A stretch of 38,050 nucleotides of DNA from Acrocarpospora phusangensis (GCF_016862995.1 NZ_BOOA01000078.1:1-38050); one strand, 5' to 3'. Counted from the first letter of the stretch, positions 7,060 to 16,409 are shown. Program-made: numbers and translations. Notes: generated by a model not told the origin, from the sequence alone.

Positions 7060-7090
7060 AACCCCCGCACCCGGCGTGGGTACGGGGGTT
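7060..7090 (-). terminator. Terminator of the UPF0182 gene
   Basis: AACCCCCGCACCC (7060-7072) pairs with GGGTACGGGGGTT (7078-7090), with one mismatch. It starts 34 bases past the UPF0182 stop codon in the minus direction. Confidence 0.7.
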
Positions 7091-7123
7091 CGCCACAGGG
7101 TCAGACCGTCGCGGCTGTCGCGG

Positions 7124-10075
7124 CTACGGACCCGCCGTAGCCGCGGTCACCGGTGACGGGGACGCGGACGGTGAGGCCGTGGGTGACGGGGACGGTGACG
7201 CCGAACTCGACGCTGAACCGCTCTGGAGGGCGGCCAGCTCCGCCAGCGCCGCCTTCAGAGCCGTCTGCGCGGCTCCGTAGGCCGCCCAGTCGGGCGGGTT
7301 GGCGCTCAGCGCCTTCTGGGCGTCGTCGTAGGCCTTCTGGGCCTTGTCGACGGTCTGCGCCAGGGTGGCGGTCTCCGGCGTGGTCGTCTCCGGCTGGTTG
7401 GGCGTCTCCGCCTCCGGCTGGTTGGTGGTCGGCGCCGTGGTCCCGCCGAAGACCTGTTTCAGGGCCTCGTCGAGGTTGTTGCCGAAGCCCACCTTCTCGC
7501 CGTACAGCACGAGGACCTTCTGGAGGGTCGGGAAGCGGCCCGAGGTCTCCTCCTTCGGCTGGACGTAGACCGGCTCCACGTAGAGCAGGCCGCCGCCGAA
7601 GGGGAGGGTGAGCAGGTTGCCGTACAGGACCTCGGTGGCGCCGCCGGTGCCGCGCAGCAGGTTGAGCTGCTGCGAGACCGTCGTGTTGGACAGGAAGGTG
7701 TTCTGCGCCTGCGGTGGGCCCTGGATGGCCGTGTTGCTGGGCAGCTGGAGGATCTGCAGCTTCGCGTCGGCGCCCGCGGTCGCGTCCACGGCCATGAAGG
7801 CGGCCATGTTCTGGCGGCCGTTGGGCACGAACGTGGTGGTCAGCGAGAACCGTTCGGTGCTGCCCGGCATCTTCATGGTCACGTAGTACGGCGGCTGCTT
7901 GCTCTTCTTGGTGGCCGGGTCCTCGGGGACCTTCCAGAAGTCCTGGCCGCTGAAGAAGGCGTTGGCGTTGGTGACGTGGTACTGCGTGAGGATCTCGCGC
8001 TGGGCCTTGAACAGGTCGGCCGGGTAGCGCAGGTGGTTGCGCAGCTCCGCGGAGATGGCCGAGGTCGGCTTGATGATCCCGCCGAACGCCTTCTGCCAGG
8101 TCTTCAGGACCGGGTCGTTCGGGTCCCACTCGTAGAGGGTCACCGTGCCGTCGTAGGCGTCGACGGTGGCCTTCACCGAGTTGCGCATGTAGTTGACGAT
8201 GTCCCGCGGCACCTGCGGCACGGCCAGGCGCGAGGTGGACACGTCCGTGGTCAGCTCTTCGAGGCTCTTGGGCTCGGAGTACGGGTACGCGTCCGACGTC
8301 GTGTACGCGTCCACGATCCACACGATCCGCCCCCCGACCACCGCCGGGTACGGGTCCCGGTCCAGCGTCAGGAACGGCGCCACCTGCTGGATGCGCTCGA
8401 TCGGCTTGCGGATGTACATGATCCGCGAGTTCTCGTTGATGTTCGAGTTGAGCAGCAGGTTGGTCTCGCCGTACTTCAGCGCGTAGAGGAAGCGGGTGAA
8501 GACGCCGCCGATGGAGACGCCGCCGCGGCCGGTGTAGGTGTTGTTCTTCTGGCCGCTGGAACCCTGCTCGGGGTAGTCCAGCTCGACCGGGCTGGTGCCC
8601 GCCGGACCGCCGACGATGGAGTACTCGGGCGAGGACTCGCCGAAGTACACCCGCGGCTCGTACTTGCCCAGGGTGCCGGTCGGCGGAATGTCCTTCTCGC
8701 TGAAGTTGGGCACGCCGCTGGCGTCCACCGCGTTGCCCGGCGCGGCGACGACGCCGAAGCCGTGGGTGTAGACGAGGTGGTCGTTGATCCAGTTGCGCTG
8801 CTCGTTGGGCGGCAGGCCCATCTCCCGGACCGCCACGACGGTGTCGCGCAGCTTGCCGTCCGAGGACGGGTACCGGTCGATGTCGAGCTGCTCGGGGAAC
8901 TGGTAGTAGCCCCTGATCTGCTGCTTCTGCTGGTAGGTGGGCGAGAGCAGGCTCGGGTCCAGCAGCCGCATGCCGGGGATGGCCGCCGACTCGCTCTGCA
9001 GCACGGCCTCGGACGCGTCGGTCTTCGCGCTGTACTGCGTCACGACGGCGGTATCCACCCCGTACGCCTTGCGTGTCGCGTCGATGTTGCGCGCGATGTA
9101 CTCCTGCTCCTTGGCCTGCTGGTTGGGCTTGACCTGGAACTGCTCGACCAGCGCCGGGTAGACGCCGCCGATCAGCACCGCGGAGAGCACGAGCAGGCCC
9201 AGCGCCACGCCGGGCAGCATGCCGCCCGGCCGGACCACGCCGGCGAAGAAGAGCGCGGCGCAGATCAGCGAGATGATCGCCAGGATGCCCTTGGCCGGCA
9301 GCACCGCGTTGATGTCGGTGAAGGACGCGCCGAAGACCTTCCCCCGGTCGGAGAAGACCAGACCATACCGATCCAGCCAGTACGCCCCCGCCTTGAGCAG
9401 CACGAAGACGCCGAGCAGCACCGACAGATGGGACCGGGCCGCACGGGAGGCCTGCACGCCGCCGGGGGTCTGGATGCGGAACCCGCCGTACAGGTAGTGG
9501 ACCAGCGCCGCCGCGATGATCGACAGGATGATGGCGGTGAACAGGAAGTTCAGCACCATCCGCAGGAACGGGAAGGTGAACATGAAGAACGACAGGTCCC
9601 AGCCGAACTGGGCGTCGGTCTGCCCGAACGGAGTGGCGTTCTGGAACAGCAGCCAGGTGCGCCACTGGCCGGCCGTGGAGGACCCGGCGAACAGGCCGAG
9701 GATGGCCATGCCGATCAGGAAGACCAGTTTGCGGTGCGGGTCGACGGCCAAACGGTAGCGGTCGGCGCCCTGCGCGTTGCCGAACATGCCGGGCCCGAAC
9801 ATGGGCCGCATGCGGTGGGCCAGGGCCATGTTGCCGCCCACGATGCCGACCATCAGCACAGCGCCCGCCAGGAACAGCAGGATCTGGGTGAGCAGCATGG
9901 TGGAGAACACGGCGGTGAAGTCGACCGAGTCGAACCACAGGTAGTCCGTGTAGATCCCGGCGAAGATGAACAGTGCCACCACGAGCACCACCAGGGTGAT
10001 CGCGACGGGAATGAGCAGTCGCGGCCGGCGGGGCAAGCGCATCGCCCGACCGGCTCCGGGGCTCCGGAAGCTCAA
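7124..10075 (-). CDS. UPF0182 (COG1615) membrane protein
   Basis: This is a 983-aa integral membrane protein of the conserved actinobacterial UPF0182 family (M. tuberculosis Rv3193c), function unknown. Seven hydrophobic segments lie within the first ~305 residues. A large extracytoplasmic domain follows, with typical segments such as LDPSLLSPTYQQKQQIRGYY and YTGRGGVSIGG. The C-terminus is a predicted coiled segment (QTVDKAQKAYDDAQKAL) ending in a Ser/Pro/Ala tail. A TTG start at 10075 is preferred because AAGGGG precedes it by six bases and the -10 lies just upstream. The first ATG, at 10042, would shorten it by 11 residues. A terminator follows, so it is a single-gene unit. Confidence 0.9.
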   Translation of the reverse strand: MSFRSPGAGRAMRLPRRPRLLIPVAITLVVLVVALFIFAGIYTDYLWFDSVDFTAVFSTMLLTQILLFLAGAVLMVGIVGGNMALAHRMRPMFGPGMFGNAQGADRYRLAVDPHRKLVFLIGMAILGLFAGSSTAGQWRTWLLFQNATPFGQTDAQFGWDLSFFMFTFPFLRMVLNFLFTAIILSIIAAALVHYLYGGFRIQTPGGVQASRAARSHLSVLLGVFVLLKAGAYWLDRYGLVFSDRGKVFGASFTDINAVLPAKGILAIISLICAALFFAGVVRPGGMLPGVALGLLVLSAVLIGGVYPALVEQFQVKPNQQAKEQEYIARNIDATRKAYGVDTAVVTQYSAKTDASEAVLQSESAAIPGMRLLDPSLLSPTYQQKQQIRGYYQFPEQLDIDRYPSSDGKLRDTVVAVREMGLPPNEQRNWINDHLVYTHGFGVVAAPGNAVDASGVPNFSEKDIPPTGTLGKYEPRVYFGESSPEYSIVGGPAGTSPVELDYPEQGSSGQKNNTYTGRGGVSIGGVFTRFLYALKYGETNLLLNSNINENSRIMYIRKPIERIQQVAPFLTLDRDPYPAVVGGRIVWIVDAYTTSDAYPYSEPKSLEELTTDVSTSRLAVPQVPRDIVNYMRNSVKATVDAYDGTVTLYEWDPNDPVLKTWQKAFGGIIKPTSAISAELRNHLRYPADLFKAQREILTQYHVTNANAFFSGQDFWKVPEDPATKKSKQPPYYVTMKMPGSTERFSLTTTFVPNGRQNMAAFMAVDATAGADAKLQILQLPSNTAIQGPPQAQNTFLSNTTVSQQLNLLRGTGGATEVLYGNLLTLPFGGGLLYVEPVYVQPKEETSGRFPTLQKVLVLYGEKVGFGNNLDEALKQVFGGTTAPTTNQPEAETPNQPETTTPETATLAQTVDKAQKAYDDAQKALSANPPDWAAYGAAQTALKAALAELAALQSGSASSSASPSPSPTASPSASPSPVTAATAGP

Positions 10076-10094
10076 CGCCAACCCCTTAATGTCA

Positions 10095-10123
10095 CAGATA
10101 AGTCTCACTGAGCACGAGCACAA
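10095..10123 (-). promoter_or_regulatory. Promoter of the UPF0182 gene
   Basis: On the minus strand, TTGTGC (10123-10118) and TATCTG (10100-10095) are 17 bp apart. Transcription would start about 13 bases before the proposed TTG start, leaving room for the AAGGGG ribosome site. Confidence 0.45.
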
Positions 10124-10232
10124 CGGTCCGTGCCTGGCAACCTACACCGCGAAAAGCTCTGCTGTGATTTTTGGGAGCGCCCCCTGTGGACAAAGCCTCC
10201 CGGGGGACGGCGATCCCGGCCGGGTAAAGCTT

Positions 10233-11273
10233 TCAGGAACAGGCGGGCACGTTCCCCGATCCGGTCCGCAGCGCCTCCAGCGCCTTGATCGCCCCGTCCA
10301 GGGTCGACACCTTGACCAGCCGCAGCCCGTCCGGGACCGCGCCCAGGGCGGCCGCGCAGTTCCGGTCCGGAGTGAGGAAGATCGTGGCCCCGGCCTTGCG
10401 GGCGCCCACCATCTTCTGCTCGATGCCCCCGATCGGGCCGACCTCGCCGCTGGGCTTCATGGTGCCGGTGCCCGCGATGTTCTTGCCGCCGGTGAGCGGG
10501 CCGGGGGTGAGCTTGTCGTAGATGCCGAGGGAGAACATCAGGCCGGCGCTCGGGCCGCCCACGTCCCCGACGCTGAAGTCGATTTTGAAGGGGAACTTGT
10601 AGCTCATCCCCATCCGCACGCCGACCATGGCCCTGCCGTCCTTGCCCGCGGTGCCGACCACGGTCACGTCGGTCTTGGCGGACCTGCCCTCCACGGTGAA
10701 AACGATCTTCTCGCCGGGCTTGTGCTGCTGCACGGCGGACACCACGGCGTCGGCGTCCGCGGTCGGCGCGCCGTCCACCGCGACGATCATGTCCCCGGGC
10801 AGCAGCTTGCCGTCCGCGGGGGTGCCCTTGTCCACGCTGGAGACCTTGACCACGTCCTCCACCGGGAGCTTCAGCTGGTTCAGCGCCGCGGCGGTGGCGG
10901 TGTCCTGGGAGCCGGCCATCTCGGCGGTGTTCTGCTCCTCCACCTCCTGGACCGACCGCTCCCTGGGGAAGATCGTCTCCTCGGGCACGACGGCGATGGT
11001 GGAGTCGAACCAGCCGCGCAGCGCGGTCAGCAGCCCGATGCGGTTGCCCGGCCCGCCCTGGTACGCCACGGTGACGAGGCTGAGCATGCCGCTGGTGGGA
11101 AAGGTCTCCCGGCCCTGCACGTTGATGACCGGCTTGCCCTTGATGTCGCCGAGGGTGTTCTCGGTCGGGCCCGGGCTCAGCACCACGTACGGCACGGGCA
11201 GCATGGCGCCGCCGATGGCCAGCGCGAGCGTCAGGAAACCCGCAACGATCAAGGTGAGAGCACGTCGGGACAT
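10233..11273 (-). CDS. PDZ-domain Lon-like (S16) serine protease, YlbL family
   Basis: This 346-aa membrane-anchored protease corresponds to M. tuberculosis Rv3194c. One N-terminal membrane segment (~6-30) is followed by a PDZ domain (~120-205, GKLLPGDMIVAVDG). The Lon-type protease domain has catalytic Ser242 in DVGGPSAG and Lys287 in GGIEQKMVGARKAG, so the Ser-Lys dyad is intact. It probably degrades or processes envelope proteins on the outer face. It is the last gene of a minus-strand run of SDR protein, moaE and protease, with only 9 and 17 bp between genes, so cotranscription is likely. Confidence 0.9.
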   Translation of the reverse strand: MSRRALTLIVAGFLTLALAIGGAMLPVPYVVLSPGPTENTLGDIKGKPVINVQGRETFPTSGMLSLVTVAYQGGPGNRIGLLTALRGWFDSTIAVVPEETIFPRERSVQEVEEQNTAEMAGSQDTATAAALNQLKLPVEDVVKVSSVDKGTPADGKLLPGDMIVAVDGAPTADADAVVSAVQQHKPGEKIVFTVEGRSAKTDVTVVGTAGKDGRAMVGVRMGMSYKFPFKIDFSVGDVGGPSAGLMFSLGIYDKLTPGPLTGGKNIAGTGTMKPSGEVGPIGGIEQKMVGARKAGATIFLTPDRNCAAALGAVPDGLRLVKVSTLDGAIKALEALRTGSGNVPACS

Positions 11274-11290
11274 GCGCAGACTCTATTCGC

Positions 11291-11722
11291 TCATGACTCC
11301 TGGCCGGCGCCGACCCACTCGGCGGAGCCGTCGGCGAACAGCTGGTTCTTCCAGATCGGGACCTCGTGCTTGAGGTCGTCGATCAGGCGCCGGGAGGCGG
11401 CGAACGCCTCCGCCCGGTGCGGACAGGCCACCGCCACGATCACCGCGAGGTCGCCCAGCTCCAGGTCGCCGATCCGGTGCACGGCCGCCAGGGCGGTCAC
11501 CGGGAAGTCGGCGGCCACCTTCTCGGCGACCCTGCGCAGCTCCGTCTCTGCGGAGGGATGCGCGGAGTAGGACAGGCTGCTGACCTGCCGCCCTTCGTCC
11601 TGCTCGCGCACGGTGCCGATGAACAGCGCGGTGCCCCCGGCCGCGTGATCGGCGACCGCGCCCAGCACCTCGTCCACCGACAGGGCGGTGTCACGGATCT
11701 CCAGCAACCGGATGACGTCCAC
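11291..11722 (-). CDS. moaE: Molybdopterin synthase large subunit MoaE
   Basis: This 143-aa protein works with MoaD to insert two sulfurs into cyclic pyranopterin monophosphate in Moco biosynthesis. Family features are ALFIGTVREQDEGR (~32-45), HRIGDLELGDLAVIVAVACPHR (~82-103) and the catalytic-lysine region HEVPIWKNQLFADG.EWV (~119-136). The length is standard. No other Moco gene is in the window. It is placed between an SDR protein and a Lon-like protease in one probable transcript. Confidence 0.95.
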   Translation of the reverse strand: MDVIRLLEIRDTALSVDEVLGAVADHAAGGTALFIGTVREQDEGRQVSSLSYSAHPSAETELRRVAEKVAADFPVTALAAVHRIGDLELGDLAVIVAVACPHRAEAFAASRRLIDDLKHEVPIWKNQLFADGSAEWVGAGQES

Positions 11723-11731
11723 GAAGGGAGT

Positions 11732-12802
11732 CTAAATCCTCTTCTTGCGGCGGGCCGCGCGCACGATCGCCGCGGTGCCGATCACGGCCACGGTGGCGCC
11801 GGCCGCGGTGATGGTGGCGTCCTTGCCGGACAGGCGACGGCCGACCACGGCGTGTCTGCCCTCGCTGAGCGACAGCAGCTCCTGCAGGGCGGCCTCGTTG
11901 GTCCAGGCCGGCTTCCAGCCCGCCTGGTGCAGCGCGGTCGCGGTGACCACCCACGGGTAGACGACGTAGTGCAGGTCGGTGGCGGGGGCGGGGGTGACGC
12001 CGAGCCGGTGCAGCCGCTGGGCGGTGCTGAAGGTGAGCCCGGCCGGCAGCTCGAACCGCCGCAACCCGGACACCTCCTCCACCTGCTCCATCTCCAGCCA
12101 GCCGTCGGAGCCGACCGCCACGACGCCGGTGACCTGACCGAGCGCCGCCAGCTCCAGGGCCGAGACCAGGTCGTCGAGGTGGCAGAACTGCCAGCGCGGC
12201 AGGCAGCCCTTGACCACCAGCAGCCGGGGGGCCTCGAAGTGCCGGGTGACCACCGTGTCGACTTCGGGGCCGACCAGGGCGGCCGGGCGGAGCACGGTCA
12301 CCTCCAGGCCCGGGTGGACCCGCAGCGCGCGCCGGGCCAGCGACTCGATCTCCAGGTAGTCGCCCACCACGCCGGTGTCCGGCTCGGCCGCCACGGGGGC
12401 GTCCTCGGCCAGCGGGACCGGGTTGTCGGCGGCGGCGCCGTACACCATCGCGCTGGTGACCAGGACCACCCGGCGCACGCGCGCCGCCGCCGAGGCGGTC
12501 AGCACGGTCTGGGCGGCTCTGATGTTGTACGCCCGGCGTTCCACCGGATCGGCGTCCAGCGCGAAATCGCCCGCCAGATGCACCAGGACGTCCACGTCGG
12601 AGATGCGGTTCGCCAAGAGCGGATCCCGGATGTCCAGGACTCGCCAGGTGACGTCCGAGACGTCGCCACGCTGGTCGTCGATGGCCACGACGCGGCGGAA
12701 ATCCGCAGACGAGGCGACCTTCGCGAGGAACACCCTGCCTATCCCGGAGGCCGCGCCGGTGACGGCGACGACGGGCGGACGATGGCGTTTCGAGGTCGGC
12801 AC
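11732..12802 (-). CDS. SDR/NAD-dependent epimerase-like protein with C-terminal membrane anchor
   Basis: This 356-aa protein has a Rossmann N-terminus (VVAVTGAASGIGRVFL, ~8-23), then LDIRDP and VDVLVHLAGDF. The active-site region VVLVTSAMVYGA is followed by YLEIE, where extended SDRs have YxxxK, so the catalytic lysine position holds Glu. The C-terminus has a hydrophobic helix (ITAAGATVAVIGTAAIV) followed by ARRKKRI, a tail anchor with cytoplasmic positive end. It may be a non-catalytic NAD(P)-binding protein. GTG at 12802 follows GAGGA by four bases; GTG at 12820 is possible. It heads the transcript with moaE and the protease and is divergent from the DUF2342 gene. Confidence 0.75.
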   Translation of the reverse strand: MPTSKRHRPPVVAVTGAASGIGRVFLAKVASSADFRRVVAIDDQRGDVSDVTWRVLDIRDPLLANRISDVDVLVHLAGDFALDADPVERRAYNIRAAQTVLTASAAARVRRVVLVTSAMVYGAAADNPVPLAEDAPVAAEPDTGVVGDYLEIESLARRALRVHPGLEVTVLRPAALVGPEVDTVVTRHFEAPRLLVVKGCLPRWQFCHLDDLVSALELAALGQVTGVVAVGSDGWLEMEQVEEVSGLRRFELPAGLTFSTAQRLHRLGVTPAPATDLHYVVYPWVVTATALHQAGWKPAWTNEAALQELLSLSEGRHAVVGRRLSGKDATITAAGATVAVIGTAAIVRAARRKKRI

Positions 12803-12884
12803 GAGGTCCTCACTTTGCACTGATCCGCCCCACGACGGATAACGTGGCGGATGTGGACTCCTCCATCCTGCACGAGGTGGCGCG

Positions 12885-14159
12885 GTGACTGACCTGCCAG
12901 GTCGCGAAAACGACCCCAACGAGAATCCGTTCGCCATGTTCGGCAACCCGGAGCAGATCGCCGCGGCGATGCGGCAGTTCGCCGACATGCTGTCGGCGCC
13001 GCAAGGTTCCGGGCCGGTCAACTGGGACATGGCCAAGAACATCGCGAGACACGCGGTGATCGCCGATGGTGGCGATCCGAGTGTGATGGAAGGCGAGCGA
13101 CGCCAGATCGTGGACGCGCTCAATCTGGCCGATCTGTGGCTGAACGAGGCCACTCCTTTGCCCAGCGGCGTGTCGAATCCGCAGGCGTGGAGCAGATCGG
13201 AGTGGATCGAGAAGACCATCCCGGTCTGGCAGAAGCTGTGCGACCCGGTCGCGGCGCGGATGGTCGAGACCATGAGCGGCACGCTGGGCGCCGGGGGGCT
13301 GCCCGCCGAGGCGCAGGCCATGGCCGGGCCGCTGATGGGCATGATGAAGCAGATGGGCGGCATGATGGTCGGCCAGCAGATCGGCCAGGCCCTCGGCACG
13401 CTCGCCCGCGAGGTGATCGGCTCCACCGACATCGGCCTGCCGCTGTCGGACACGGCCGCCCTGCTGCCCGGCGGCGTCGCCGCGTTCAGCGAGGGCCTGG
13501 AGACGCCCGCCGAGGAGATCCGGCTCTACCTGGCGCTGCGCGAGGCCGCGCACCACCGCCTGTTCCAGCACGTGCCGTGGCTGCGCGGGCACCTGCTCGG
13601 CGCCGTCGAGGAGTACGCGCGGGGCATCACCGTGGACGTCGCCGCGCTGGAGGACAAGCTCCGCGCCGTGGACGTGAGCAACCCCGAGCAGCTCCAGGAG
13701 CTGCTGAGCGGCGGCGACCTGCTCAAGCCGGAGGAGACCGAGCGGCAGAAGGCCGCGCTGGCCCGGCTGGAGACCGCGCTCGCCCTGGTGGAGGGCTGGG
13801 TGGCCACCGTCGTGGACACCGCCGCCGAGGGCAAGCTCCCCTCGGCCGCCGCGCTGGCCGAGACCGTACGGCGCCGCCGCGCCACCGGTGGCCCCGCCGA
13901 GCTCACCTTCGCCACCCTGGTCGGCCTGGAGCTGCGCCCCCGGCGGCTGCGCGAGGCGGCGGCGCTGTGGCGCTCGCTCGGCGCGGAGCGCGGCCCGGAC
14001 GGGCGGGACGCGGTGTGGACGCACCCGGATCTGATGCCGACGGCCGAGGACCTGGACGATCCGTCCGGATTCGTGAAGGGCGAGGCCGAGTTCGACCTGA
14101 GCATGCTGGACGAAGCCCCCGGTGAACCCGGAGAGAAGCCGAACAATGACGCAGAGTAG
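12885..14159 (+). CDS. DUF2342 zinc-dependent metalloprotease-like protein
   Basis: This 424-aa protein belongs to the actinobacterial DUF2342 / zincin-like family (M. tuberculosis Rv3195 position). It is cytoplasmic, without a signal peptide. The N-terminus reads NPFAMFGNPEQIAAAMRQFADML. A Met/Gly-rich segment (~147-163) precedes the family's zincin helix REAAHHRLFQHVPWL (~219-233), whose Glu and His residues are the presumed metal ligands. The C-terminus holds WRSLGAERGPDGRDAVWTHPDLMPTAEDLDDP. The GTG start is preceded by GAGGTGG. The Nudix gene follows after 9 bp. The biochemical activity of this family is not established. Confidence 0.85.
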   Translation: MTDLPGRENDPNENPFAMFGNPEQIAAAMRQFADMLSAPQGSGPVNWDMAKNIARHAVIADGGDPSVMEGERRQIVDALNLADLWLNEATPLPSGVSNPQAWSRSEWIEKTIPVWQKLCDPVAARMVETMSGTLGAGGLPAEAQAMAGPLMGMMKQMGGMMVGQQIGQALGTLAREVIGSTDIGLPLSDTAALLPGGVAAFSEGLETPAEEIRLYLALREAAHHRLFQHVPWLRGHLLGAVEEYARGITVDVAALEDKLRAVDVSNPEQLQELLSGGDLLKPEETERQKAALARLETALALVEGWVATVVDTAAEGKLPSAAALAETVRRRRATGGPAELTFATLVGLELRPRRLREAAALWRSLGAERGPDGRDAVWTHPDLMPTAEDLDDPSGFVKGEAEFDLSMLDEAPGEPGEKPNNDAE

Positions 14160-14168
14160 GCTTTCTGG

Positions 14169-14732
14169 GTGAGTTTGCACACAGACGCGGTATCAGTACT
14201 GGAGGGGTGGGTTGCTCCCACCGAGGCGGAAGAACTGCTGCGGAAGGAATTCCTGACGCATCTGTCCGATCATGACGACGCGATGTGGCGGGCCTGCGTG
14301 CCCGGCCATCTGACCGCGACCACCGCGGTGCTGTCGCATGACGGGGAGCGCGTCCTGCTCACCCTGCATCCCAAGGCCGGGATGTGGCTGCCCATGGGCG
14401 GCCACTGCGAGCCCGGCGACGCCTCGCTGGCGGCGGTCGCGCTGCGCGAGGCGGTCGAGGAGTCCGGCATCGAGGGCCTGCGGCTGCTGCCGGGGCCGCT
14501 CGCGCTGGACCGGCACGAGGTGTGGTGCCATCCACCGCGCTGCTGGCACCTGGACGTCGAGTACGGCGCGATCGCCCCGCCCGAGGCGGAGGCGGTGATC
14601 AGCGAGGAGTCGCTGGACCTGCGCTGGTATCCCCTGGCCCGCATCCCGGAGCCGACCGACGACGCGACCAGGCGGCTGGCCCGCAGGGCCCGCGCGGTCC
14701 TGCTGGGCGAGCCGCTGGAACCGCTCGCCTGA
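14169..14732 (+). CDS. Nudix hydrolase
   Basis: This 187-aa protein has a Nudix box at ~77-101 (GGHCEPGD...ALREAVEESGI). REAVEES supplies the metal-binding glutamates. The loop between the GD and REAxEE parts is one residue longer than the canonical G-x5-E-x7-REUxEExGU pattern. The flanking WLPMGGH and LDLRWYP segments are typical of the fold. The substrate cannot be told from sequence. It begins with GTG 9 bp after the DUF2342 gene and is likely cotranscribed with it. Confidence 0.88.
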   Translation: MSLHTDAVSVLEGWVAPTEAEELLRKEFLTHLSDHDDAMWRACVPGHLTATTAVLSHDGERVLLTLHPKAGMWLPMGGHCEPGDASLAAVALREAVEESGIEGLRLLPGPLALDRHEVWCHPPRCWHLDVEYGAIAPPEAEAVISEESLDLRWYPLARIPEPTDDATRRLARRARAVLLGEPLEPLA

Positions 14733-14830
14733 TTTGCCCAAGCTGCACCGTATCCACACATGACCCCGGCATAACGTCCGCCGTTCGGCGCTTCTGTGCT
14801 GGTTAGGGTCGAGGGCAGAGCGGGAGGAGA

Positions 14831-15835
14831 GTGGTCAAGTCGGACGTCATCGAGGTGGGGGGCGTCATCGCGACCCCGGGTCGCGAGAAGCGGCGGTGGT
14901 GGCGGCGGCTGGCGTGGCCGCTGGTCGTGGCGTGCGCGGGCTGGGCGCTCTTCCAGCTGTCCGGGCTGCCGTTCGGGCGGCTGGGCGTGATGGTGAGCAG
15001 CGCCACGCCGTACGCGGCCCTGGGGGCGGCGGGGGCCGTGCTGGTGGCGCTGCTGGCCCGCGCTCCGGCGGCCGTGGTGGTGGGCCTGCTCGCGGCGGCC
15101 GGTCTGGGGGCGCCGGTGCTCCCCCGCGCGCTGGGCGGAGAGCAGCCGCAGAACGCCGGTCCGGCGCTGCGGGTGCTGTCGATCAACATCATGATGGGCG
15201 ACGCGGACTTCGACACCCTGCTCGATCTCGTACGGCGGCTGAAACCCGACGTGGTGAGCGTGCAGGAGCTCGACGGCTGGGCGGTCCACGGCCTGGAACG
15301 GGCGGGCCTCACGGAGCTCCTGCCGTACACGCATCTGCTGTCCCGGCGCGCGGCCTCGGGCGGCGGGCTCTACTCCCGTTTCCCGCTGACCGTGCTGCCC
15401 GAGTTCGGGCCCAGCCGGGGCCACGTCATGCCGTACGCGCGGCTGGTCGTCCCGGGCGGGCCGCCGGTGGACATCGCCGCCGTGCACCCGGTCAACCCGG
15501 TGAAGCAGGGCACCCGGCTCTGGCGGGCCGGGCTGGCCTCGATGCCCGCGCCCGGCGGGGACACGCTCCGGATCATGGCGGGGGACTTCAACGCCACCCT
15601 GGACCACCCCGAGCTGCGCGCGGTGCTGGCCAAGGGCTACGTGGACGCGGCCGAGGTGACCGGCACGGGCCTGGTCCCGACCTGGCCGGCCAACTGGCCC
15701 ACCCCGGCGATGATCACCATCGACCACGTGCTGGTGGATCCCCGGGTCCAGGTGCGGTCGGTGAGCGCGCACACGATCCCGGACACCGACCACCGGGCCG
15801 TCTTCACCGAGCTGCGGCTGCCCGCGCTCAGCTGA
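14831..15835 (+). CDS. Membrane-anchored endonuclease/exonuclease/phosphatase (EEP) family protein
   Basis: This 334-aa protein has an N-terminal cytoplasmic basic stretch (REKRRWWRR) and two or three hydrophobic segments within ~27-100. An EEP domain follows with all its motifs: LSINIMMGD (Asn), VSVQELDG (Glu), AVHPVNP (His), MAGDFNATLDH (Asp/Asn), IDHVLVDP and DTDHRAVF (Asp-His). The catalytic domain would face outside the membrane, so a phospholipid or extracellular nucleic acid or phosphate ester is a likely substrate. The GTG start has GGGAGG only three bases upstream, a short spacing. It overlaps the convergent CofC-like gene by 8 bp. Confidence 0.85.
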   Translation: MVKSDVIEVGGVIATPGREKRRWWRRLAWPLVVACAGWALFQLSGLPFGRLGVMVSSATPYAALGAAGAVLVALLARAPAAVVVGLLAAAGLGAPVLPRALGGEQPQNAGPALRVLSINIMMGDADFDTLLDLVRRLKPDVVSVQELDGWAVHGLERAGLTELLPYTHLLSRRAASGGGLYSRFPLTVLPEFGPSRGHVMPYARLVVPGGPPVDIAAVHPVNPVKQGTRLWRAGLASMPAPGGDTLRIMAGDFNATLDHPELRAVLAKGYVDAAEVTGTGLVPTWPANWPTPAMITIDHVLVDPRVQVRSVSAHTIPDTDHRAVFTELRLPALS

Positions 15836-16409
15836 GCAGGTCCCGGGTGTTGTCCCAGCCTTCCAGGCCGGGGTCGAGGCGGGCGATGTCGGCGGGCGTG
15901 CGCAGGCGGTGCCAGCCCGGTCCGGTGGCCACCCGGCGCGGTCCCGGCGCCTGGGCGCGCAGGTGCGCGACCAGGTCGGGGCGGTCGAACTCGGGCGTCG
16001 CCCAGGCGGGGAACGGCAGGCGGGCGGCCATCGCGACCGCCCCGCCGTTCTCCGCCGGGCAGACCGCGATCTCGGCCCGGCCCAGCTCCCGGAAGAGCTT
16101 GCCGATCAGCAGCGGCGGCAGGTCGGGCGCGTCCGCGCTGATCACGACGGCCTGGTCGGCCGGGGGCAGCGCGTCGAACGCCTTCTCCGGCGAGCCGATC
16201 GTGATCACCGGAGTGCCCGGCCACGCGATCTCCTCAAGCCCGGCCACCCCCGCGGCCAGGATGACCGGGCGGACGAGTTCCAGCCCGGCCACCACCTCGT
16301 AGGTGTCCTCGGCCAGAGCCATCAGGAAGGCCGCCCGGTCCACTCCCGGCGGCGCCGCGCCCCCCTGCTCGGGGGTGACGAGAACCGCCGCGATACGATC
16401 GGTCAACAT
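15828..16409 (-). CDS. GT-A/nucleotidyltransferase-fold protein (DUF2064/CofC-like)
   Basis: This 193-aa cytoplasmic protein has the pattern of DUF2064 and CofC/MobA-type proteins. The usual N-terminal nucleotide motif is poor (AAVLVTPEQGGA). A better conserved acidic segment reads VVISADAPDLPPLLIGKL (~103-120), followed by CPAENGGAVAMAARLPFP. Pyrophosphorylase or sugar-nucleotide activity is possible but not shown. Its start overlaps the end of the YgjP-like gene by 7 bp, so the two are probably cotranscribed. Confidence 0.65.
   Translation of the reverse strand: MLTDRIAAVLVTPEQGGAAPPGVDRAAFLMALAEDTYEVVAGLELVRPVILAAGVAGLEEIAWPGTPVITIGSPEKAFDALPPADQAVVISADAPDLPPLLIGKLFRELGRAEIAVCPAENGGAVAMAARLPFPAWATPEFDRPDLVAHLRAQAPGPRRVATGPGWHRLRTPADIARLDPGLEGWDNTRDLLS

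Noticed and set aside
7101-9938. Very long open frames opposite or out of frame with the UPF0182, uvrD2 and adnAB genes
   Set aside because: They are by-products of high third-position GC. They have Arg/Pro/Gly-rich translations without recognisable domains, and they overlap clear genes completely.
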